A stretch of DNA of 64,000 nucleotides, from the NCBI RefSeq assembly GCF_000717875.1, contig NZ_JOCT01000004.1, forward strand, positions 744,001 to 808,000, read 5' to 3'. Every line of letters starts with the position of its first letter. The first letter of the stretch is position 1. A model generated the notes under the pieces. The model saw only the letters and a program-made list of their open reading frames with translations. It did not search any database and was not told the origin of the DNA. A program made the position numbers and the translations under genes. This document shows positions 24,754-33,741 of the stretch, in pieces. Source of the stretch: Streptomyces sp. NRRL S-455. GTDB lineage: Bacteria; Actinomycetota; Actinomycetes; Streptomycetales; Streptomycetaceae.

Positions 24754-26151
24754 GTGCGAATGACTGATATCCAGCGCTGCGAGGTCCGACCTGGGCGCCT
24801 CTTCGAATGGACACTCAGTCCGGCGACCGTCGCGACGGCGAAGGCCCTGCCGGAAGACTCCAGACCACCGGCGTACATCCAGGAGTCACACATCCGGACG
24901 GCTCGGTCCGTGCGCGAGGACGGTCTGTTCGTGCCGACCTGGCTCGGGGCGGCGTTCGACATCCCGGGACGGGCCGACCTGGACGCGCTGGGCGAGGCGC
25001 TGCGCGGCTGGACGCTGCGGCACGAGACCCTGCGCAGCGGCTTCCGCTGGGCGGGCGGGCCCGGCGACTCGATCCGCCGCTTCACGCTCGACCCGGACGC
25101 CGTCTCCCTGCACCGCGAGGACGTCGGCGACTTCACCGACGCGGCGGCCCTGGCCCAGCACCTGCAGGACCGTTTCGACACGACGGCGGACGCCCTGCGC
25201 TGGCCCAACCTCATCTACACGGCGGTCGTCCGGGACGACTGCACCAGCGTGTACATGGCCTTCGACCACAGCAACGTCGACGCCTACTCCATCCACCGCA
25301 TCCCCGCGGAGATCCACGAGCTGTACCGGGCCGCCGTCGCGGGCGGCGACGTGGGACCGGAGCCGGTGAGCAGCTACGTCGACTTCTGCGAGGCCGAGCG
25401 CGCGGACGCGGACCGCATCGACGCGGACCACGAGATCGTCGCCCGCTGGCGGGAGTTCATCCACCGCTGCGACGGACGACTGCCGTCGTTCCCCGTCGAC
25501 CTCGGCCTGGAACCCGGGGGCGCGCTGCCCACCCAGAAGTTCATGCGCGAGATGATGGTGGACGCGGAGGCAGCCGCCGCGTTCGAGTCGTACTGCCGCC
25601 CCTACGGCGGGAGCCTGGTCGGTGTTCTCGCGGCCACCGCCCTGATCCTCCACGAGATCGGCGGCGAGCCCGTCTACCGCACGGTCGTGCCGTTCCACAC
25701 CCGGGTGAAGTCCCAGTGGTCGCAGTCGGTCGGCTGGTACGTGGGCGGCGCCCCGATCGAGGTTCCCATGTCCGAGGCCGGCGACTTCCCGAGCGCCCTG
25801 CGCACCGTACGCGCCGCCCTTCAGGCCAACCGCAAGCTGGCCCGCATTCCCCTCGCCCGCGTCCTCCACCTGCTCGGCGCCGACTTCCGCCCCACCTCCC
25901 CCGACCTGTACTCGATCGTGTCGTTCGTCGACACCCGCGCCATTCCCGGCTCCCAGGACTGGACGGACCGGACGGCGTACGGGCTGCTCAGGGTGTCCTA
26001 CGGCGACCAGGTCTGCGCCTGGATCACCCGCCTCCACGAGGGGCTGTGGTTCGCCGCCCGCTACCCGGACACCGACATCGCCCAGAAGAACATGCGGCTG
26101 TACGCCGAGCGGCTGCGCGACATCGTCATGGGCACGGCTCGTCAGCCCTGA
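24754..26151 (+). CDS. Stand-alone condensation-domain acyltransferase-like protein
   Basis: 465-residue single condensation (C) domain, as in NRPS C domains and Pap-type acyltransferases. The active-site motif HHxxxDG appears as D171-H172-S-N-V-D176-A: the second, catalytic His and the Asp are kept, the first His is Asp. Later landmarks are present (GVLAATALILHEIGG and the VGWYVGGAPIEVP latch/floor region). No carrier-protein or adenylation domain nearby, so it likely acts on a free acyl or CoA substrate. GTG 24754 has GGAG seven bases upstream. Product unknown. Confidence 0.8.
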   Translation: MRMTDIQRCEVRPGRLFEWTLSPATVATAKALPEDSRPPAYIQESHIRTARSVREDGLFVPTWLGAAFDIPGRADLDALGEALRGWTLRHETLRSGFRWAGGPGDSIRRFTLDPDAVSLHREDVGDFTDAAALAQHLQDRFDTTADALRWPNLIYTAVVRDDCTSVYMAFDHSNVDAYSIHRIPAEIHELYRAAVAGGDVGPEPVSSYVDFCEAERADADRIDADHEIVARWREFIHRCDGRLPSFPVDLGLEPGGALPTQKFMREMMVDAEAAAAFESYCRPYGGSLVGVLAATALILHEIGGEPVYRTVVPFHTRVKSQWSQSVGWYVGGAPIEVPMSEAGDFPSALRTVRAALQANRKLARIPLARVLHLLGADFRPTSPDLYSIVSFVDTRAIPGSQDWTDRTAYGLLRVSYGDQVCAWITRLHEGLWFAARYPDTDIAQKNMRLYAERLRDIVMGTARQP

Positions 26152-26165
26152 GCGGCACGGCACGA

Positions 26166-26200
26166 CGACGCCCCACCCGGACAGGCCGAGTGGGGCGTCG
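26166..26200. terminator. Bidirectional hairpin between convergent genes
   Basis: Perfect 11-bp inverted repeat CGACGCCCCAC (26166-26176) / GTGGGGCGTCG (26190-26200) between the condensation-domain gene and the convergent hypothetical gene. Confidence 0.75.
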
Positions 26201-26232
26201 AACCGGCCGCGCCGCGCGGTACCTCGCCCGCG

Positions 26233-26889
26233 CTACTCGCCGAGGTCCTCCAGGTACTCCTTGACCACGTCGGGGTTCCGCCGCATGGCCGCGAGCAGTT
26301 GGCTGCGCCGGTAGCGGTTGCGTCCCTCCTCGACGCGCTTCTCCCAGCCTTCCCGGCCGTCGGCCAGCCGTTCGGTGATGAGGAACTCGATGACGTCCTC
26401 GATGCAGGGCCTGAAGCGTTTGCCCCCCACGGGGATGTGCAGCTTGTCCAGCGAACGCTTCTGATCGTTGGTCCTGTTGAGCGCCTCCAGCGCCGGCGAC
26501 GTGCCGTACACCTGCACATGCGCGCTCGTGTACTTGTCCTTCTCCCGTTCGTAGTCCCAGTGGAGCAGACAGGTCTCCAGGGCTTCATCGGTGAAGAGCC
26601 CGCAGTACGACGAATGCACCGTCAGGAAGCCGTCCTCGTCGTCCAGGCGCACCTGGAACGACAGGTTCATCCAGGCGCGGGGCTTCTTGTGGTCGATGCG
26701 GAGCGGGAACGCTGTCGGTTGGGTGGGATTGGCGGCAGACAGACCGTGGCCGAGAGTGAAGACAGGCCCCGCCGCGGAACGCGGGCGCAGCACGGCGGCG
26801 ATGCGCACATGCTGGCACACGGTCCCGTTCAGGGTCTCCTGTAACTCCTTGGCGAACTTGTAGGCCTGCTTGGGCAGGTCAGAGGTCAA
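26233..26889 (-). CDS. Conserved hypothetical protein, second gene of a two-gene module
   Basis: 218-residue soluble protein with no motif I recognise. It is hydrophilic with a mixed alpha/beta look (AWMNLSFQVRLDDEDGFLTV, SYCGLFTDEALETCLLHWDY) and an Arg/Lys-rich helical C-terminus ending in LEDLGE. A TTG at 26889 is the likely start because it overlaps the end of the preceding small gene by 11 bases; an ATG at 26919 lies inside that gene. The tight overlap with a 71-residue partner resembles toxin-antitoxin or other small paired systems, but nothing identifies an activity. Confidence 0.6.
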   Translation of the reverse strand: MTSDLPKQAYKFAKELQETLNGTVCQHVRIAAVLRPRSAAGPVFTLGHGLSAANPTQPTAFPLRIDHKKPRAWMNLSFQVRLDDEDGFLTVHSSYCGLFTDEALETCLLHWDYEREKDKYTSAHVQVYGTSPALEALNRTNDQKRSLDKLHIPVGGKRFRPCIEDVIEFLITERLADGREGWEKRVEEGRNRYRRSQLLAAMRRNPDVVKEYLEDLGE

Positions 26890-27094
26890 CCGTGCCGCCG
26901 ATCGACACCCACAGGGCATGGGCCTGCGACGAGGTGAAGTCCCCCTCCCGGGCCTGCTCCTGCAACTCGGCGTACGTGAGCCCGAGGTCGTCCAGGGCCC
27001 GCTGTGCGGCTTCCCGGTAATCGGCGTCGGACACGACGATCACGATGTCGTCCTCGTGATCAGTCATCGCCCGCTCGTCAAACGTCACACTCAT
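26879..27094 (-). CDS. Small conserved hypothetical protein, first gene of a two-gene module
   Basis: 71-residue acidic protein. The second half (AQRALDDLGLTYAELQEQAR, GDFTSSQAHALWVSIGG) is a helical pattern common to short Streptomyces proteins of unknown role. Overlaps the downstream gene. The 200 bases upstream to 27295 hold its promoter and no other gene. Confidence 0.65.
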   Translation of the reverse strand: MSVTFDERAMTDHEDDIVIVVSDADYREAAQRALDDLGLTYAELQEQAREGDFTSSQAHALWVSIGGTVDL

Positions 27095-27295
27095 CGTCTA
27101 CCCCCCAGACGGTCGTGGCGCGCTGCGTGACATCCATAGCATCACGTATTCGACCGCTCGCCGACAGTCACATACCCCTAATGGCTGATCCTTTACCAGC
27201 CTGCCGGGTACCGACCGCAAGCATGTCCGTACCTGAACACGTATCAGGCCGAGACGGCGTTCATGTGAGCCGGGCCCGTACTGGCCGTGCCCCGG

Positions 27296-28378
27296 TCACA
27301 CGCCCGCGTACGAGTGCTTGCCGGAGACGAAGATGTTCACGCCGTAGTAGTTGAACAGCCAGCAGCCGAAGGCGAGGAGGGCCAGGTAGGCGGCCTTGCG
27401 GCCCTTCCAGCCGGCGGTGGCGCGGGCGTGCAGGTAGCCGGCGTAGGCGACCCAGGTGATGAAGGACCAGGTCTCCTTGGGGTCCCAGCCCCAGTAGCGG
27501 CCCCAGGCGTCACCGGCCCAGATGGCGCCGGCGATGATCGTGAACGTCCACAGCGGGAAGACGGCGGCGTTGACCCGGTAGGCGAACTTGTCGAGGGAGG
27601 CGGAGGAGGGGAGCCGCTCCAGGACGGAGGTCGCGAAGGTGCCGGGGGTGCCGCCGCCCGCGAGCTTGGTCTCGTAGGAGTCCTTGAAGAGGTACAGGAT
27701 CGTGGAGACCGCGGCGACGTAGAAGACCGCGCCGCAGATGATCGCCGTCGAGACGTGGATGTAGAGCCAGTACGAGTGCAGGGCGGGAACGAGCTGGTCA
27801 CTGGCGGTGTAGAGGACGGTGACCGCGAGGCCCAGGTCGAGCAGGACCGTGGTGGTCAGGAACAGTCCGAGCCAGCGCACGTTCTTCTTCAGCGCCAGCA
27901 GCAGGAGGTACACGCCGACGGCGACCGTGGAGAACGTGATGTTGAACTCGTACATGTTGCCCCACGGCGCCCGTTCCACCGACAGGGCACGGGCCAGCAC
28001 GCCGGCGGCCTCGACCAGGAAGGCGAGCACGGTGAGGGAGATGGCGATCCGGCCGTACAGGTCGCCCTGCTCGTCCCCGCCGTGCGCCCCGGGCCCGTCC
28101 GGCACGTCCCGCTGACCGGCCGACGCCCGCACGGTGACCTTGGGCCGCTCCAGGACGGCGGTGCCGCCGGCCTGGTTCACGGTGACGGCGGGCCCCTTCT
28201 TCGCCTCGGCCGGCTTGGCGGTGAGCGCGGCGGCGGTCCTGGCGACCTTGCTGCGGCTGCCGAAGATCCATTCGGCGATGTACGCGAAGAAGGCCAGGGT
28301 GTAGACGGCCATCGCGGAGTAGATCAGCACATTGCTGATGTTCGCGAGGTTTTCGTTGGTGGCGGCGGCGAGAGTCAT
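27296..28378 (-). CDS. ccsB: System II cytochrome c biogenesis protein CcsB/CcsA (haem handling)
   Basis: 360-residue polytopic membrane protein that carries the tryptophan-rich WWD motif, WGRYWGWDPKETWSFITW, which presents haem to apocytochrome c, plus conserved external His residues (for example in LHSYWLYIHV and GYLHAR). An Ala/Lys-rich cytoplasmic linker separates the first helix from the rest. Its ATG overlaps the resB stop (ATGA). Together with resB, ccdA and the thioredoxin-like gene it forms the complete System II haem-lyase operon. Confidence 0.94.
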   Translation of the reverse strand: MTLAAATNENLANISNVLIYSAMAVYTLAFFAYIAEWIFGSRSKVARTAAALTAKPAEAKKGPAVTVNQAGGTAVLERPKVTVRASAGQRDVPDGPGAHGGDEQGDLYGRIAISLTVLAFLVEAAGVLARALSVERAPWGNMYEFNITFSTVAVGVYLLLLALKKNVRWLGLFLTTTVLLDLGLAVTVLYTASDQLVPALHSYWLYIHVSTAIICGAVFYVAAVSTILYLFKDSYETKLAGGGTPGTFATSVLERLPSSASLDKFAYRVNAAVFPLWTFTIIAGAIWAGDAWGRYWGWDPKETWSFITWVAYAGYLHARATAGWKGRKAAYLALLAFGCWLFNYYGVNIFVSGKHSYAGV

Positions 28379-30132
28379 CGCTTCTCAGCCCCTTCGGCGG
28401 GTACGGGGGTGTCGTGGCCCGGCTCCCGGTCGGGGTCGGGGTCGGGGTCGGGCGAATCTGCGGGGTCGTCGGTGTCGGAGGCGGCCGGTGTCTCGTCGTA
28501 GAGGATCCCGGCGAGGTCGCCGAGCTCCTCGGGGACCTTGGCCGACTCGCTGCGGCCGAGGCCCGCCATCTCGACGACGGTGACGCCGTCGGCGCCCTTG
28601 ACCGCCCGCACCCAGACGCGGCGGCGCTGGATGAACAGGGAGGCGGCGAGGCCGCCGATGGCGGCGATGGCCCCGGCGAGGGCCCAGCCGCCGCCGGGCT
28701 CCTGGACGACCTGGAAGCCGGCCCACTCCTTGATGTCCTTGCCGAAGGTGACCGAACCGGCGCCGTTCGGGAGCTTCATGGTCTCGCCGGGCCGCAGCAG
28801 CTTCTTGAACAGCTTGCCGTCGGAGTCCTTGAACTCCTTCATGTTGGTCTTGTCCATCTGGTACACGCTCTGCGGGATGCCGGAGTCGGCCCCCAGGTCG
28901 CCGTGGTAGGCGGACAGCGCGAGCACCGGGGAGTCCAGCGCCGGGAACTGCGACAGCATCGTGCCGCTGGCGGAGCCGCCGAAGGTGGGCACGAAGAACG
29001 CGTTGAAGCCGAGCTGTTCCTTCTTGCCCTGGGGGTTGCGGTAGCCGTCGAGGACCTTGACGGCGCCGGAGGAGGTGACGTTGGCGTCGAGCGGCAGCAG
29101 CGGTACGGCGCTGTCGTAGACGACCTTGCCCTTGCCGTCGCGGACCGTGATGACGGGCGCGTAGCCGTGGCTGACGAGGTAGACCTTGGCGTCGCCGATC
29201 TCCAGCGGGTGGTTGACCTTGACGGTGGTCTTCTCGTCCTTGCCGTAGGGGCCGGTGCTGTAGTCGAGCGCGGCCTGGTAGGTGCGCGGGGTGCCCTTGT
29301 TGGGGCCGGTGCGCTCGTAGGTGCCGGTGAACTCGTCCAGGTTGAAGCTGAACGGCACCAGGTCGTCGGCCGTGAAGAGGTTGCCGGACTTGAAGTCGTC
29401 GTACTGGGTGAGGGTGTTGGAGAAGCCGTCGCCCTCGACGATCAGCTTGTTGCCCTCGGACTTGTAGAGCTGCCCCCAGGCGAAGGCGATGAGCATCACG
29501 ATGAGGGCGATGTGGAAGACGAGGTTGCCGAGTTCACGCAGGTAGCCCTTCTCGGCGGCGACGGAGTCTCCGGCGAGGTGGGCGCGGAAGCGGCGCTTCT
29601 TCAGCAGGGCCAGGGCGGCACTGTGGACCTGCTCGGGTTCGGCGGCGGTGCGCCAGGTGGTGTGGGCGGGCAGCCGGGTCAGCCGCTTGGGCGCGCCCGG
29701 CGGCAGGCCGCGCAGCTGGCCCACGAACTGCCAGGTGCGGGGCACGATGCAGCCGATGAGGGAGACGAACAGCAGGATGTAGATCGCGGAGAACCACACC
29801 GAGCTGTAGACGTGGAAGAGGCCGAGCTTGTCGTAGATGTCCCCGAGGGTGGGATTGCCCTTGCGGAAGTCGGCGACCTTCGTCGCGTCCTGGCCGGACT
29901 GCGGGATGAGCGAGCCGGGGATCGCGCCGAGGGAGAGCAGCAGGAGCAGCAGCAGCGCGACCCGCATGGAGGTCAGCTGCCGCCAGAACCAGCGGGCCCA
30001 GCCGATGACGCCGAGGGAGGGCAGGTTGGGGGGTTCCTCCGTGGGGGCGGTGGACAGCTGGGAGCCGGCGGCGCCCAGGTCCTGGTCCTCGGCTGCGGCG
30101 GGGGCCGGGTCGGAGGCGGTGGTCTTGCTCAT
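28375..30132 (-). CDS. resB: System II cytochrome c biogenesis protein ResB
   Basis: 585-residue membrane protein. Features of the ResB/Ccs1 family: a basic cytoplasmic N-terminus, helices at about 55-75 (MRVALLLLLLLSLGAIPGSL) and 120-140, a large extracytoplasmic domain, and a last helix near 505-525 followed by an acidic tail. ResB works with CcsB to bring haem and reduced apocytochrome together. Starts three bases after ccdA ends and overlaps ccsB. Confidence 0.94.
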   Translation of the reverse strand: MSKTTASDPAPAAAEDQDLGAAGSQLSTAPTEEPPNLPSLGVIGWARWFWRQLTSMRVALLLLLLLSLGAIPGSLIPQSGQDATKVADFRKGNPTLGDIYDKLGLFHVYSSVWFSAIYILLFVSLIGCIVPRTWQFVGQLRGLPPGAPKRLTRLPAHTTWRTAAEPEQVHSAALALLKKRRFRAHLAGDSVAAEKGYLRELGNLVFHIALIVMLIAFAWGQLYKSEGNKLIVEGDGFSNTLTQYDDFKSGNLFTADDLVPFSFNLDEFTGTYERTGPNKGTPRTYQAALDYSTGPYGKDEKTTVKVNHPLEIGDAKVYLVSHGYAPVITVRDGKGKVVYDSAVPLLPLDANVTSSGAVKVLDGYRNPQGKKEQLGFNAFFVPTFGGSASGTMLSQFPALDSPVLALSAYHGDLGADSGIPQSVYQMDKTNMKEFKDSDGKLFKKLLRPGETMKLPNGAGSVTFGKDIKEWAGFQVVQEPGGGWALAGAIAAIGGLAASLFIQRRRVWVRAVKGADGVTVVEMAGLGRSESAKVPEELGDLAGILYDETPAASDTDDPADSPDPDPDPDREPGHDTPVPAEGAEKR

Positions 30133-30135
30133 CGA

Positions 30136-30918
30136 TCAGATCCCTACGGCGAATCCGGCGGACCAGGACTGCATCTGCTGCACGAGGCTGTTCCAGACGC
30201 CCGTCAGCAGCAGCAGACCGGTGATGATCATCATGGTGCCGCCGATCCGCATCACCCAGACGTAGTGACGCTTGACCCAGCCGAAGGCGCCGAGCGCCTT
30301 GCGGAGGGCGACCGCGGCGAGCACGAACGGCACGCCGAGGCCCAGGCAGTACGCGACGGTCAGTATGGCACCGCGGCCCGCGCTCGACTGCTGCGAGGAC
30401 AGGGCGAGCACGGAGGCGAGGGTCGGGCCGATGCAGGGGGTCCAGCCGATGCCGAAGAGCGCGCCGAGCACGGGGGCACCGACCAGTCCGGTCACCGGCT
30501 TCCGGTGGAAGCGGAATTCCCGCTGGCTCATCCAGGGCATCAGCCCCATGAAGAACACACCCATGAGGATCATGAGAACGCCGAGCACCTTGGACAGGAC
30601 GCCCTGCTGCTCCTGGAGCGTCGACCCGAAGTAGCCGAACAGGGCTCCGCCGGACACGAACACGACAGTGAAGCCCGCGACGAAGAGCGAGGCGCCCGCG
30701 GCCATCCGGCCGCGCCGCGCCTCGGCCAGGTCGGTGCCGGTGACGCCGGTCACATAGGACAGGTAGCCGGGGACCAGCGGCAGGACGCACGGCGAGAAGA
30801 AGGAGACCAGTCCGGCGAGCAGGGCGAGGGGCAGTGCCGCCAGCAGCGCGCCGTTGAGGACGGTCGTGTTGGGGTCGGTGGCCGCGGCGAGTACCGCGGT
30901 GCCGGTGACTGCGCTCAC
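30136..30918 (-). CDS. ccdA: CcdA-type thiol-disulfide transporter
   Basis: 260-residue DsbD-gamma-like membrane protein with six helices. The redox cysteines lie in FFSPCVLPLVPGYL and GWTPCIGPTLASVL. It passes reducing equivalents from cytoplasmic thioredoxin to extracytoplasmic proteins, here the TlpA-like protein encoded just upstream. Second gene of the cytochrome c maturation operon. Confidence 0.95.
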   Translation of the reverse strand: MSAVTGTAVLAAATDPNTTVLNGALLAALPLALLAGLVSFFSPCVLPLVPGYLSYVTGVTGTDLAEARRGRMAAGASLFVAGFTVVFVSGGALFGYFGSTLQEQQGVLSKVLGVLMILMGVFFMGLMPWMSQREFRFHRKPVTGLVGAPVLGALFGIGWTPCIGPTLASVLALSSQQSSAGRGAILTVAYCLGLGVPFVLAAVALRKALGAFGWVKRHYVWVMRIGGTMMIITGLLLLTGVWNSLVQQMQSWSAGFAVGI

Positions 30919-30931
30919 GTCGCTGCTCCGC

Positions 30932-31558
30932 TCACTTCTCCGCGACGACCGGCTTGAGCATCTTCAGCAGCCGTTCCTCGCTGAGCGCGGACAGCGAGCG
31001 GGCCGCGATCTTCCCGTTCCGGTCGAGGATGAGGGTGGAGGGGATCGCCTGCGGGTTGAGGGTGCCCTTGTCGAAGCGCAGCAGCAGCTTGCCGGTGGGG
31101 TCGTAGAGGCTGGGGTAGGTGATGCCCCAGTCCTTCTCGAAGGCGAGGGCGGCGCCGGTGGAGGTGTCGCGGGTGTTGATGCCGACGAACTGCACGCCCT
31201 TGTCGGCGTACGCCTTGGAGACCTTCGCGAAGTACTTGGCCTCGGCGCGGCAGGGGTTGCACCAGGAGCCCCACACGTTGAGGACGACGACCTTGCCCTT
31301 GTAGTCGGCGACGTCGAGGGTCTTGCCCGCGATGGTCTTGCCGGACAGGTCGGGTGCCGGGGTGCGCTCGCCCTCGGCGACGGTGGCGATGCCGTCGGTG
31401 CCGGTGACGAAGTTGGTGTTGCCGCCCCCGCCGGAGGTGCCGCCGGAGCCGCACGCGGAGACGAGCAGCGCGACCACGGCGGCGCCGGCGGTCAGGGCGG
31501 CGCGGCGGACGCGGCGGGTGCGGGTCGAGCGCAGGGGGGCGCGGCTGGCGGCACTCAT
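30932..31558 (-). CDS. TlpA/ResA-like thioredoxin lipoprotein
   Basis: 208-residue exported thioredoxin. The N-terminus has an Arg-rich start, a hydrophobic stretch and the lipobox LVSAC. The active site is WGSWCNPCRAE (CxxC), with cis-Pro in IPSTLILD. It should reduce the CxxCH thiols of apocytochromes using electrons from CcdA. First gene of the operon; a short G/C hairpin precedes it at 31592-31612. Confidence 0.94.
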   Translation of the reverse strand: MSAASRAPLRSTRTRRVRRAALTAGAAVVALLVSACGSGGTSGGGGNTNFVTGTDGIATVAEGERTPAPDLSGKTIAGKTLDVADYKGKVVVLNVWGSWCNPCRAEAKYFAKVSKAYADKGVQFVGINTRDTSTGAALAFEKDWGITYPSLYDPTGKLLLRFDKGTLNPQAIPSTLILDRNGKIAARSLSALSEERLLKMLKPVVAEK

Positions 31559-31591
31559 GTGAAAAGTTTCGCATGTCCGTTCCGGGGCTCT

Positions 31592-31612
31592 CGCCCGCCC
31601 CCCTTGCGGGCG
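31592..31612 (-). terminator. Short hairpin between deacetylase and thioredoxin genes
   Basis: CGCCCGC (31592-31598) / GCGGGCG (31606-31612), 7-bp stem and 7-base loop, just after the deacetylase stop at 31625. Weak terminator or 5' leader structure. Confidence 0.4.
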
Positions 31613-31624
31613 GAAAACCGCATT

Positions 31625-32920
31625 TCAGGCGGCGTTTCGCGAGGGCGTACCGGCCCTCTGCGGGTTCTTCTCGACGAACCCCTTCCAGCCCCCTGCCGGT
31701 TGCTGCCCGACCTCGAGCGTCCGGAGCTTCGCGAGCACCTCGGGCCGCTGCGCGTCCAGCCAGTCGGTGAACTGCCGGAAGGAGACGAGGCGCACATCCG
31801 CGCCCTTCTCCTTCTCCCGGGCGATGTGCTTGAAGGCCTCCTCGACGGCGTCCATGTAGATGCCGCCGTTCCACTGCTCGAAGTGGTTGCCGATGAAGAG
31901 GGGCGCCCTGTTTGTCTCGTATGCCCGCTTGAATCCCTGGATGTACGCCTGGGCCGACTGCTCCCGCCAGCCCGGGTAGTTGTGCGCGGGTGCCTTTGTG
32001 GTGCTTATGGACTGGTTTGCCAGCATGTTGTAGTCCATGGCGAGCACCTCGAAGCCGCGACCGGGGAAAGGTATCTGCTGCAAGGGCAGGTCCCAGATCC
32101 CCTGCCGCTTCACGGGCCACACCTGACGGCCGCCGGGCGAGGAGGCGTCGTAGCGCCAGCCGAGCTCACGGGCGGTGGGCAGCAGGTTGTCCTGGCCGAG
32201 CAGACAGGGCGTACGGCCGCCGACCAGCTCCTTGTCGTAGTCGAACGGCAGCGACGGCAGGTCGGTCCAGCCGGTGTTGGTGCGCCACTCCTTCACGAAG
32301 GACTTCGCCTGGTCGATCTCGCTGCGCCACTGCCGGGGCGTCCAGTTCTTGACCGAGCCGCGGGACTCGCCGCAGAAGTGCCCGTTGAAGTGGGTGCCGA
32401 TCTCGTGGCCCTCCAGCCACGCCCGGCGGACGTTCTTCAGCGTGTCCTTGATGTGCTCGTCGGTGAGGTAGCCGATGTCGGAGGCGCCGCGCGGGTTGTT
32501 CGGCGGGTCGTAGCGGCGCTTCTTCGACTCGGGCAGCAGGTACAGCCCGGACAGGAAGAAGGTCATGCTCGCGCCGTGCTCCTTGGCCAGGTCCAGGAAG
32601 CGCGGGAACAGGCCGTTGCCGACCTCGCCGGCGCCGTCCCAGGAGAACACCACGAACTGCGGCGGGGTCTGACCGGGCTCCAGCGGCTCGGGCTTCTTGG
32701 GCTGGTGGGGCTGCTTGCCGGTGTAGGCGGTGGAGCCGTCGCCGATGGGCCGGGCGGCCGGCTTGGGCTGGGGCTTGGAGCCGCCCTGCGCGGAGCTGCC
32801 GGAACCATCGGCGGGACGGGAGTCATCTGACCCGGTGAGGCCGCCGCAGCCGGCGAGCGAGACGGCGGCCGCGGCCCCCGCGCCGAGTCCGAGCATTCCC
32901 CTGCGGGAGTAAGGGCGCAT
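31625..32920 (-). CDS. Polysaccharide deacetylase-like lipoprotein
   Basis: 431-residue secreted protein. The N-terminus SRRGMLGLGAGAAAAVSLAGC combines a twin-Arg-like start and a lipobox, so a Tat-exported lipoprotein is likely. A Ser/Pro/Lys-rich linker (about 30-85) precedes a NodB-like domain: FVVFSWDGAG, then GHEIGTHFNGHFCG, where His residues would bind the metal. Canonical DD of the first motif is reduced to a single Asp, so activity is uncertain. The Shine-Dalgarno GGGGA of ATG 32920 lies inside a long hairpin (32925-32981). Confidence 0.85.
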   Translation of the reverse strand: MRPYSRRGMLGLGAGAAAAVSLAGCGGLTGSDDSRPADGSGSSAQGGSKPQPKPAARPIGDGSTAYTGKQPHQPKKPEPLEPGQTPPQFVVFSWDGAGEVGNGLFPRFLDLAKEHGASMTFFLSGLYLLPESKKRRYDPPNNPRGASDIGYLTDEHIKDTLKNVRRAWLEGHEIGTHFNGHFCGESRGSVKNWTPRQWRSEIDQAKSFVKEWRTNTGWTDLPSLPFDYDKELVGGRTPCLLGQDNLLPTARELGWRYDASSPGGRQVWPVKRQGIWDLPLQQIPFPGRGFEVLAMDYNMLANQSISTTKAPAHNYPGWREQSAQAYIQGFKRAYETNRAPLFIGNHFEQWNGGIYMDAVEEAFKHIAREKEKGADVRLVSFRQFTDWLDAQRPEVLAKLRTLEVGQQPAGGWKGFVEKNPQRAGTPSRNAA

Positions 32921-32924
32921 GGCA

Positions 32925-32981
32925 TCCCCGTTCGTCACGTTCTCTGGTGGTCACCCAGTCAGAGGACGTGACGAACGGGGA
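32925..32981 (-). promoter_or_regulatory. Leader hairpin that sequesters the ribosome-binding site
   Basis: Two 22-base arms, 32925-32946 and 32960-32981, pair at 21 of 22 positions with a 13-base loop. On the minus-strand transcript the 3' arm contains GGGGA, the ribosome site five bases before ATG 32920. This could switch translation of the deacetylase lipoprotein on melting or binding; a terminator reading is less likely because coding starts immediately after. Confidence 0.65.
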
Positions 32982-33039
32982 GGTTCCGCCGAAACTTGCA
33001 GATTCCGTAACGGAAGGATCAGAAGCGAACAGAAAGGGC

Positions 33040-33741
33040 TTACGCGCCGAATGCCTTGTCCTGCCCCTTCACCGGCTTGGCCCCGGCGAGGAGATGGGCC
33101 GGGACGAGATCGCGGGCCGGCTCGCTGTAGCCGACGGAGACGATCCGGTCGCCCTGGTACGTGAAGGTCGTCAGCGACGCGAGCGTGCACTGCCGCTTGC
33201 GCGGGTCGTGCCACAGCCGCCGCCGCTCGACGTACGACCGCACGATCCAGATCGGCAGCTGGTGGCTGACCACGACCGCCTCGTGCCCCCGGGCCTTGTC
33301 CTTCGCCGCGCTCAGCGCGTTCATCATCCGTACGACCTGGTCGACGTACGGCTCGCCCCAGGACGGCCGGAACGGGTTCACCAGGTGCTTCCAGTTGCCG
33401 GGCTTGCGCAGCGCGCCGTCCCCGACCCCGAACGTCTTCCCCTGGAAGATGTTGGCGGCCTCGATCAGCCGCTCGTCGGTGGCGAGGTCCAGCCCGTGCG
33501 CCTTGGCGATCGGCTCCGCCGTCTCCTGCGCCCGCTCCAGCGGGGAGGCGACGACATGCGTCACATCTCGGCTCGACAGGTGCTCGGCGACCCGGTCGGC
33601 CATCCGGCGGCCCAGCTCGGAGAGGTGGTAGCCGGGCAGCCGCCCGTAGAGGATCCCGTCCGGATTGGCGACCTCGCCGTGCCGCATGAGGTGGACGACG
33701 GTGATGTCGCCGTTGCCGCCGCCGCTGTTCTCGCTGCTCAT
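33040..33741 (-). CDS. Histidine phosphatase (phosphoglycerate mutase-like)
   Basis: 233-residue histidine phosphatase. The catalytic start [13 protein letters not shown] contains the RHG motif with the phosphorylated His; the second His is in [21 protein letters not shown] supplies the conserved Arg/Glu. ATG 33741 overlaps the hemL stop by four bases (ATGA), so both come from one transcript. Substrate unknown; this neighbour of hemL is conserved in Streptomyces as I recall. Confidence 0.9.
   Translation of the reverse strand: MSSENSGGGNGDITVVHLMRHGEVANPDGILYGRLPGYHLSELGRRMADRVAEHLSSRDVTHVVASPLERAQETAEPIAKAHGLDLATDERLIEAANIFQGKTFGVGDGALRKPGNWKHLVNPFRPSWGEPYVDQVVRMMNALSAAKDKARGHEAVVVSHQLPIWIVRSYVERRRLWHDPRKRQCTLASLTTFTYQGDRIVSVGYSEPARDLVPAHLLAGAKPVKGQDKAFGA

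Noticed and set aside
24754..26151. Condensation domain taken as the edge of an NRPS cluster
   Set aside because: No adenylation, carrier or thioesterase domain occurs within the window on either side.
28414..30957. 847-codon plus-strand open frame opposite resB and ccdA
   Set aside because: Antisense shadow caused by high third-position GC; sequence is dominated by Gly, Val, Glu and Gln with no domain, whereas the minus strand gives well-known proteins.
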